From NCBI GenBank assembly GCA_021802595.1, contig JAJZRT010000191.1, positions 1 to 7,119 on the forward strand: 7,119 nucleotides of DNA, given 5' to 3'. This document shows, piece by piece, positions 1-5,286 of the stretch. A program made the translations under genes and the position numbers. The DNA comes from Pseudomonadota bacterium. GTDB taxonomy: Bacteria; Pseudomonadota; Gammaproteobacteria; Burkholderiales; Thiobacillaceae. Every line of letters begins with the position of its first letter. The stretch's first letter is position 1. The notes below the pieces were generated by a model. That model saw only the letters and a list, made by a program, of their open reading frames with translations, was not told where the DNA came from and searched no databases.

Positions 1-98
1 CGGAGGAAGCCAAGCGCTTCTATCCCGGCATGGGCACGCTCTACCTGGATCGCCTGAGCCAGCTGGTCGGCGCCGCGCTGGTGCGGATGCAGGGTTGA
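1..98 (+). CDS. DUF484 family protein, C-terminal end (partial)
   Basis: Only the last 31 codons are present, in frame 3, ending in TGA at 96-98; the start lies upstream of the window. The visible residues include the segment FYPGMGTLYLDRLSQLVGAA, which resembles the conserved C-terminus of DUF484 proteins, where a PGMGTL-type motif is followed by a short amphipathic helix. DUF484 proteins are GAF-like and of no settled biochemical function. In many Proteobacteria the gene lies directly upstream of xerC, often in a dapF-DUF484-xerC cluster, and that is the arrangement here. The stop overlaps the presumed xerC start, so the two are probably co-transcribed and translationally coupled. The assignment rests on a short tail plus context, so it is good but not certain. 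Confidence 0.8.
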   Translation, partial: EEAKRFYPGMGTLYLDRLSQLVGAALVRMQG

Positions 99-985
99 GC
101 CCGGTCGACGCCTATCTCCAGTACCTCGCCGCCGAACGGCGGCTGTCGTCGCATACGGTGGAAGCCTACCGGCGCGACCTCGCCAGCCTCGGCCAGCTGA
201 CCGCCGGTAAGCCGCTGGCCGAACTCACCGTCGGCGACATCCGCGGCGCCATCGTCCGGCTGCGCGCCCAGGGACTGTCGGCCACCAGCGTGGCGCGGCA
301 CCTGTCGAGCTGGCGGGGCTTCTACGCCTTCGCCTGCCGCCGCCTCGGCCACACCGGCAATCCCTGCAGCGGCCTGCGGCCGCCCAAGGCCCCCAAGGCC
401 CTGCCGCAGGTCCTGTCGCCAGACGCCTGCGCCCAGCTGCTCGACACCGCAGCGCCAGAGACGGACAGCGCCGCCCTCGCGGCGCGCGACCGCGCCATGT
501 TCGAGCTGTTCTATTCGTCCGGCCTGCGCCTGTCGGAACTCGCCAGCCTCGACCTGCACGACGTCAACCTGCAGGCGGGCGAAGCGCAGGTCACCGGCAA
601 GGGCAGGAAAACCCGTCTCGTCCCGGTGGGGCACGCGGCCGTAGCCGCCCTGTCCGCCTGGCTGCCGCAGCGGGAAACGCTGGTGCGCGGACCCGTGACG
701 GCCCTCTTCGTCAGCCAGCGCGGCACCCGCCTCAGCCCGCGCAGCGTCCAGCTTCGGCTCAACCGCTGGGCGTTGCAGGCCGGCCTGAACCAGCACGTCC
801 ACCCACACATGCTGCGCCACGCGTTCGCCACCCATCTCCTGCAATCGTCGGGCGACCTGCGGGCGGTGCAGGAAATGCTCGGCCACGCCAGCATCAGCAC
901 CACGCAGGTCTATACCCATCTCGACTGGCAGCATCTCGCCCGGGTTTACGATCAGGCACACCCGCGCGCACGCAAGAAAAGCTGA
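95..985 (+). CDS. xerC: Site-specific tyrosine recombinase XerC
   Basis: This is a 296-residue tyrosine recombinase, close to the roughly 298 residues of E. coli XerC. With XerD it resolves chromosome dimers at dif near the division septum, under FtsK control. The N-terminal SAM-like core-binding domain spans about residues 1-90 and the catalytic domain about 105-285. All catalytic residues are visible: R145 in SGLRLSEL, K169 in TGKGRK, H238 and R241 in HPHMLRHAFATHLL, H264 in LGHASISTTQ, and the nucleophile Y273 in VYTHLD. The C-terminal stretch HLARVYDQAHPRA favours XerC over XerD. The start is taken as TTG at 95, because this frame has no ATG or GTG further upstream and the predicted N-terminus aligns with E. 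coli XerC a few residues in. The ribosome-binding site is poor (only GCAGGG just before), which fits coupling to the DUF484 gene whose TGA overlaps it. Family assignment is very secure; the exact start is less so. Confidence 0.97.
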   Translation: MSPVDAYLQYLAAERRLSSHTVEAYRRDLASLGQLTAGKPLAELTVGDIRGAIVRLRAQGLSATSVARHLSSWRGFYAFACRRLGHTGNPCSGLRPPKAPKALPQVLSPDACAQLLDTAAPETDSAALAARDRAMFELFYSSGLRLSELASLDLHDVNLQAGEAQVTGKGRKTRLVPVGHAAVAALSAWLPQRETLVRGPVTALFVSQRGTRLSPRSVQLRLNRWALQAGLNQHVHPHMLRHAFATHLLQSSGDLRAVQEMLGHASISTTQVYTHLDWQHLARVYDQAHPRARKKS

Positions 986-1020
986 CCCGCCGCACTTTCA
1001 ATGTAAGCAGTCACACACCC

Positions 1021-1049
1021 CTGAAGCGACGTTTTTATTTGGGCTTCAG
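1021..1049. repeat. Perfect 7-bp inverted repeat in the xerC/c-di-GMP gene gap
   Basis: The arms CTGAAGC (1021-1027) and GCTTCAG (1043-1049) are exact reverse complements, separated by 15 bases that include a run of five T. No T-run follows either arm on either strand, so it does not look like an intrinsic terminator. It lies 36 bp downstream of the xerC stop and 29 bp upstream of the next start codon, where an operator or a leader hairpin would fit. Chance is a real alternative for a 7-bp repeat. Confidence 0.4.
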
Positions 1050-1078
1050 AAAATGCGCACGCCGCCGATTCCTCCCGC

Positions 1079-3880
1079 ATGCGCCCCCGCCTCCCCGCCC
1101 CGCTCGCCCGCCTGGTGCACGCCCTGCACCCGGCCCGACTCAGCACCCAGGGACGCGTGGTGGGAACGACCCTGTTCATCCTGATCGCAGTGTCCGTGCT
1201 GGCAGGACAGCAGGCGCTGCACATCGCCCGCCAGGACGCCGACGCCGCCTTGCACGTGCAGGCCGCCGCGCAGCTCGCGGCGCTGTCGCAGGCCGTGTCC
1301 GACTCGGCCATGCGCGGCGATTACCCGGCCGTACAGGCGCGGCTGCGCATCCCCATCGACCAGGGCAATTTGCGGCAGGTGGAATACACGGCACCCGACG
1401 GCCGTGTCCTGCAGCAGCAGGCCATCGCCCTCGTCGCGGATCGCCCCGACTGGTTTGCCCGGCTGACCCGACTTGCCCTGCCCGTCATGCAGCAAGACCT
1501 GATCATCCAGGGCCGCTACTACGGCAGCCTGCGCATTCAGCCTTCTTCCCATGCGTATGAAGATTTCCTGTGGCATCTCGGCACCCGGCTGTTTGTCCTG
1601 GTCAGCCTAGCGATTGCCCTGCTCGGCTGGCTGATCCACGCCATGCTGCGGTTCAGCCTGAAAGATCTGGTCCGGCTCTGCACGACTGCGCGCCAGATCG
1701 AGGCCGGGGATTACAGCGTGCGCATCCCCGTCCGCCCCGGCAGCCCCCCCGAACTGCAGGAATCCACGCGCGCCTTCAATTTCATGGGCGCGGCGCTGGA
1801 ACGTCTGCTCACCGACCTGGGCGAGCAGCAGAAGGCGCTGGACAGCGCCGCCAGCGTGTCGGAGTCGGATCTCGCCGGCAACATCACGTTTGCCAACGAC
1901 CTGTTCTGCATCATCAGCGGCTACACGCGCGAGGAACTGATCGGGCAGAGCCACCGTATCGTCAATTCAGGGCAGCACGCTCCGGAATTCTTCGCCAACC
2001 TGTGGACAACCATCACCAGCGGCCGGACCTGGCGTGGCGAAATCTGCAACCGGGCCAAGGACGGGCGGCTATTCTGGACTGCCTCGACCATCATCCCGAT
2101 CAAGGGCGACGACGGCCTGCCGCTCAAATACCTGTCGATCCGCTTCGACATCACGCAACGCAAGCTGGACGAAGCAGCGCTCAGCACCGAAAAGGAACGC
2201 TGGCAGGTCACGCTGCAGTCGATCAACGACGCGGTCGTCGTCACCAATGCGCACAACCAGGTGACCTATCTCAATCCCGCTGCCGAGCGCCTGCTTGGCG
2301 TTGCGCTCGAGGATGCCCTTCAGGATTCGCTGAGCGACGTGATGCGGCTGGAGCCGACGGCCGGAGACGACGAGACACCGGCCCGTTTCCCGGCTTCGGC
2401 CGCGGCACTGCACGGCCAGACCGGCTCGGCCCAGTTGCGCACTCGTGTCGGCCAGAAGCTGGCCATCAGCTACAGCTGCGCCCCGCTGAACGAACATGGC
2501 GGACTCGGTGCCGTCTATGTGCTGCGCGACGAAACCGAGAAGAAGGTGCTGCTCGACAACCTGCGCGAAATGGCCTTCCACGACACTCTGACCACCCTGC
2601 CGAATCGCCGTGCGGTGGAAGGCCGCCTGGCCCGCGCGCTGCATACCGCGCGCGACCTGGGTCAGCAGCATGCGTTCTGCTACATCGATCTCGACCAGTT
2701 CAAGCTGGTGAACGATACCTGCGGCCACTCGGTGGGCGATGCCCTGCTGGCGGACATCGCACAGACCATGAAGGCCGCCCTGCCCGAGCAGGCCTATCTC
2801 GGCCGCCTGGGCGGCGACGAGTTCGGCCTTATCCTGTTCGACACCCGCCCCGACGAGGCCAACCGGATCTGTCGCCAACTGGTACAGCGCATCCGCGACT
2901 TCCGCTTCGAACACAAGGGCCGGCGCTTCACGCTCGGTGCCTGCGCCGGCATCGCCCCCATCACGCAGGGCGCGACCACCGCCGGCGACCTCATGATCCA
3001 GGCCGACATGGCGTGCTATCGAGCCAAATCGGAGGGCAGCGGGCGGGTCATGCTGTACGAGGCGGACGAGGTCGGATTCCGTCGCCTTGAAGCGGAAATG
3101 GGCTGGGCGGCCGATTTCGCGCAGGCGCTCGACGCCAACCAGTTCCTGCCTTACCGCCAGCTGATCCGGCCGACGTCACGCAGCGGCCAGCCGCATTACG
3201 AGGTGCTGATCCGCTGGCAGCGCAATGGCGTCGTCGAGGGACCGGCCAAGCTGCTGCCGGCACTCGAACGCTACGGGCAGGCCCCCATCCTCGACCGCTG
3301 GATGCTGGAAGCGGTGGTGTCCTACCTGGCTGCGCAGCCCGACGACAACGCAGTCTATTTCATCAACCTGTCGGGCAAGACCGTCGCCGACGAGTCCTTC
3401 CTCGGCGTGGTCTGCCACCTGCTCGACCACTATGGCGTGGCCGGCTCGCGCCTGGGCTTCGAAGTGACGGAGACCGCCGCGGTGGTCAATCTGGGCGATG
3501 CCCAGCGCCTGATCCATGGCCTGCGTGAGCGCGGATGTCAGTTCGCGCTGGACGACTTTGGCCGCGACGCGTCTTCGTTCTTCTATCTCAAGCACCTGCC
3601 CGCCGACTTCCTCAAGATCGACGGCGCCTTCGTGCGCGGCATGCTGGACGACCGTCGAGACCAGGCCATCGTCCGCTCGATCACCCAGCTGGCACGCGAC
3701 TTCGGCATGCACTCGGTGGCCGAGCAGGTGGAAGACGCCGACATGGCCGCGCTGCTCGAGGACATGGGGGTGGATTATCTGCAGGGTTACCACATCCACC
3801 ATCCGGAAGCCTTCCCCGCCTGGCAGCCGGTCGCCGCAGGACAGGCGCACGCGCGTCCCAACCTGACGCTGGTCAGATAG
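1079..3880 (+). CDS. Membrane-bound HAMP-PAS-PAS-GGDEF-EAL cyclic-di-GMP synthase/phosphodiesterase
   Basis: This 933-residue protein probably both makes c-di-GMP from GTP and hydrolyses it to pGpG at the inner membrane. Order: TM1 about 29-46; an unassigned periplasmic sensor region about 48-160; TM2 about 168-190; HAMP about 190-245; PAS1 about 255-362, of the type seen in Aer and many diguanylate cyclases (ISGYTREELIG, then WRGEICNRAKDG); PAS2 about 372-490; GGDEF about 495-660; EAL about 680-915. The GGDEF half keeps D537 and the GGDEF signature at 578-582, but the I-site position reads P569-E-Q-A572 instead of RxxD. The EAL half has E708-V-L in place of EAL and keeps N763, E795, E798, D825, D826, K846, E882, E885 and Q902, all but the first at a constant offset from P. 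aeruginosa RocR. Loop 6 is unusual (DDFGRDASS). ATG 1079 is the first start after an in-frame TGA at 1022; no good Shine-Dalgarno precedes it. The 93-bp gap suggests transcription separate from xerC. Confidence 0.96.
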   Translation: MRPRLPAPLARLVHALHPARLSTQGRVVGTTLFILIAVSVLAGQQALHIARQDADAALHVQAAAQLAALSQAVSDSAMRGDYPAVQARLRIPIDQGNLRQVEYTAPDGRVLQQQAIALVADRPDWFARLTRLALPVMQQDLIIQGRYYGSLRIQPSSHAYEDFLWHLGTRLFVLVSLAIALLGWLIHAMLRFSLKDLVRLCTTARQIEAGDYSVRIPVRPGSPPELQESTRAFNFMGAALERLLTDLGEQQKALDSAASVSESDLAGNITFANDLFCIISGYTREELIGQSHRIVNSGQHAPEFFANLWTTITSGRTWRGEICNRAKDGRLFWTASTIIPIKGDDGLPLKYLSIRFDITQRKLDEAALSTEKERWQVTLQSINDAVVVTNAHNQVTYLNPAAERLLGVALEDALQDSLSDVMRLEPTAGDDETPARFPASAAALHGQTGSAQLRTRVGQKLAISYSCAPLNEHGGLGAVYVLRDETEKKVLLDNLREMAFHDTLTTLPNRRAVEGRLARALHTARDLGQQHAFCYIDLDQFKLVNDTCGHSVGDALLADIAQTMKAALPEQAYLGRLGGDEFGLILFDTRPDEANRICRQLVQRIRDFRFEHKGRRFTLGACAGIAPITQGATTAGDLMIQADMACYRAKSEGSGRVMLYEADEVGFRRLEAEMGWAADFAQALDANQFLPYRQLIRPTSRSGQPHYEVLIRWQRNGVVEGPAKLLPALERYGQAPILDRWMLEAVVSYLAAQPDDNAVYFINLSGKTVADESFLGVVCHLLDHYGVAGSRLGFEVTETAAVVNLGDAQRLIHGLRERGCQFALDDFGRDASSFFYLKHLPADFLKIDGAFVRGMLDDRRDQAIVRSITQLARDFGMHSVAEQVEDADMAALLEDMGVDYLQGYHIHHPEAFPAWQPVAAGQAHARPNLTLVR

Positions 3881-3886
3881 ATCCGT

Positions 3887-4696
3887 TCAGACGATCACCG
3901 TGTCGGCCGCCCCTTCGGCCGGCTGCGGGTAACGCATGTCGAGACTTTCCAGCGTTTCGACCAGCAGGCCGGAAACCATCAGGTTGCGCGCCAGCTTGCT
4001 GTTGGCGGGAATCACATGCCATGGCGCATGCGCCGTGCTGGTGGCCGACAGCGCCGCCTCGTAGGCCTCCATGTAGTCGTCCCACTGCGCCCGCACGGCG
4101 AGGTCGCCCGGCTGGAATTTCCACTGCTTCTGGGGCGTGTCGCGGCGTTCTTCCAGACGCTTCTTCTGCTCGTCCCTGGAAATGTGCAGGTAGAACTTCA
4201 GGATCGTCGTGCCGGTTTCCGCCAGCATGTGTTCGAAGTCGTTGATCTGGCGATAGCGGCGTTTGCATTCGGCCGCATCGATCCAGCCGTTCACCCGCGT
4301 GATGAGCACGTCCTCGTAATGCGAGCGGTTGAAAATGGCGATCTCCCCTGCGCCCGGCACGTGCGGATGCACCCGCCACAGGTAGTCGTGCGCCAGTTCC
4401 GCTGCGGTCGGCGCCTTGAAGCAGGCCACGTTCACGCCCAGCGGGTCGACCCCCTGGAACACGTGGCGAATGGTGGAATCCTTGCCCGCGGTGTCCATCG
4501 CCTGCAGCACGACCAGCAGCTTGTGCTTGCCTTCGGCGAACAGCAGTTCCTGCAGCGTGTCCAGCCGCTCGCGATATTCGTCCAGGCGTTGATGTGCAAC
4601 GGACTTGTCCTTGCCGACGATGTCATCGTCGTCGGCATCCCATTTCGACAGCTTGACCTTGCTGTCGGGCGCAATGCGGGTATCGGCAGGTTTCAC
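3887..4696 (-). CDS. ppk2: Polyphosphate kinase 2 family protein (single domain, class III-like)
   Basis: A 269-residue PPK2-family polyphosphate:nucleotide phosphotransferase, which in this family transfers phosphate between polyphosphate and AMP, ADP or GDP in the cytoplasm. Visible motifs: Walker A at 66-73 (AMDTAGKD, K72), Walker B region at 121-132 (IFNRSHYEDVLI, D129) and a basic lid at about 178-194 (KKRLEERRDTPQKQWKF). Conserved blocks KAPTAAELAHDYLWR and TILKFYLHISRDEQ are typical of the single-domain group that includes the AMP- and ADP-phosphorylating class III enzymes; class cannot be settled by eye. The start is GTG at 4696-4694, because a strong AAAGGAGG lies just upstream. The open frame continues to 5500 with no support, overlapping the lipoprotein and the RND gene. 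The GTG overlaps the TGA of the lipoprotein gene by two bases (GTGA), implying translational coupling. An acidic run, DADDDD, lies at 20-25. The stop faces the c-di-GMP gene stop across 6 bp. Confidence 0.95.
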   Translation of the reverse strand: MKPADTRIAPDSKVKLSKWDADDDDIVGKDKSVAHQRLDEYRERLDTLQELLFAEGKHKLLVVLQAMDTAGKDSTIRHVFQGVDPLGVNVACFKAPTAAELAHDYLWRVHPHVPGAGEIAIFNRSHYEDVLITRVNGWIDAAECKRRYRQINDFEHMLAETGTTILKFYLHISRDEQKKRLEERRDTPQKQWKFQPGDLAVRAQWDDYMEAYEAALSATSTAHAPWHVIPANSKLARNLMVSGLLVETLESLDMRYPQPAEGAADTVIV

Positions 4697-5253
4697 AGCG
4701 CCTCCTTTGGCGGGATCAGGCGTATCCAGCCACCCAGCGCGCCGCGGATCTCGTCCAGATTGAGATGCCGCATCAGCGGCCGGTTGCCCGGCGCCATCTG
4801 GTTCCATGCGCAGGTCATGCCGCGCAGGTTCGGTTGCGCCGGATCGCGCAGGCGGAACGCGGTGATGTAATACAGAAACGACGGCTCGCCGTCGTAGTCG
4901 TTCGCGAATTGCGCCTTCATGAGGGGCATGGACGCCGCGCGGGCGAAGATCGTGCTGACGCTGCGCGTGACCCGGAGCACCTCGAAGCGCCCCGGTTGCA
5001 GCGTCTGGGGGGCGTCGCTGACCGTGTCCAGTTCGACCACGCAGAACGGATCCTGCTCCTGTACGCCGTTGCGCGGCACGACATGGCCATACTGCAGGCG
5101 CACCGTCGCGGATTCGGCCGGAATGACCAGGGGACGCTCGAGCTGCGCCACCCAGCCGGTCGAATAGGCATAGTACGGCGACGCCGGGTTCGGCGACTCG
5201 AGCGAGGCGCACCCGCCCAGCAGCAGCAACAGTCCGATCCCGAACGTCTTCAT
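4693..5253 (-). CDS. Predicted lipoprotein of unknown function
   Basis: A 186-residue protein with a lipoprotein signal: K2, a Leu-rich hydrophobic core (residues 4-12) and the lipobox L12-G-G-C15. Cleavage before C15 would leave Ala at +2, which under the Lol sorting rule (no Asp) predicts the outer membrane. I do not recognise the family. The mature part is soluble, with no further membrane segment. It contains two cysteines, C71 (PFCVVELD) and C148 (GMTCAW), that could form a disulfide in the periplasm. The C-terminus has a RHLNLDEIRGALGGWIRL stretch. It is too short to be a TolC-type outer-membrane factor and lacks the periplasmic adaptor's usual length. The start ATG is supported by AAGGAGG four bases upstream. 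It sits 33 bp after the RND stop and overlaps the ppk2 start, so it is probably in one operon with both. It may assist the pump, but that is only inference from position. Confidence 0.88.
   Translation of the reverse strand: MKTFGIGLLLLLGGCASLESPNPASPYYAYSTGWVAQLERPLVIPAESATVRLQYGHVVPRNGVQEQDPFCVVELDTVSDAPQTLQPGRFEVLRVTRSVSTIFARAASMPLMKAQFANDYDGEPSFLYYITAFRLRDPAQPNLRGMTCAWNQMAPGNRPLMRHLNLDEIRGALGGWIRLIPPKEAL
4701..4708 (-). promoter_or_regulatory. Ribosome-binding site of ppk2
   Basis: The minus strand reads AAAGGAGG, an almost perfect anti-16S match, four bases before the GTG at 4696. It decides the start of ppk2 inside a much longer open frame. It lies within the last codons of the lipoprotein gene. 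The surrounding AAGGAGGCG is identical to the lipoprotein's own site. Confidence 0.85.
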
Positions 5254-5257
5254 CCCG

Positions 5258-5264
5258 CCTCCTT
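5258..5264 (-). promoter_or_regulatory. Ribosome-binding site of the lipoprotein gene
   Basis: The minus strand reads AAGGAGG four bases before the ATG at 5253-5251. It lies in the 33-bp gap after the RND stop, so this gene can be initiated independently even though it probably shares the RND transcript. Together with the signal peptide it fixes the start. Confidence 0.85.
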
Positions 5265-5286
5265 GCAGCGTATGACTTGCGGAACC

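Noticed and set aside
41..961. A 306-codon open frame on the minus strand across xerC
   Set aside because: It is fully covered by xerC with all catalytic residues on the plus strand; the antisense product has low-complexity Gly/Ala/Arg composition and no recognisable family.
1021..1060. An intrinsic terminator for xerC formed by the inverted repeat
   Set aside because: The stem is only 7 bp and the T-run is in the loop, not after the stem, on either strand.
1045..1071. A possible sigma-28 (flagellar) promoter with GCCGATTC as its -10 element
   Set aside because: The -10 part is close to the GCCGATAA consensus, but the -35 region matches only about three of eight positions. It would also place the transcript start at the start codon.
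1053..1184. A 43-codon leader ORF starting at the ATG just after the inverted repeat
   Set aside because: It overlaps the start of the c-di-GMP gene in another frame, is Pro/Ala/Arg-rich, lacks a ribosome-binding site and shows nothing typical of a leader peptide.
1570..3090. A 506-codon plus-strand frame inside the c-di-GMP gene
   Set aside because: It is a +1-type shadow, rich in Arg, Pro and Gly, over the PAS and GGDEF domains, whose own frame is uninterrupted; there is no sign of a frameshift.
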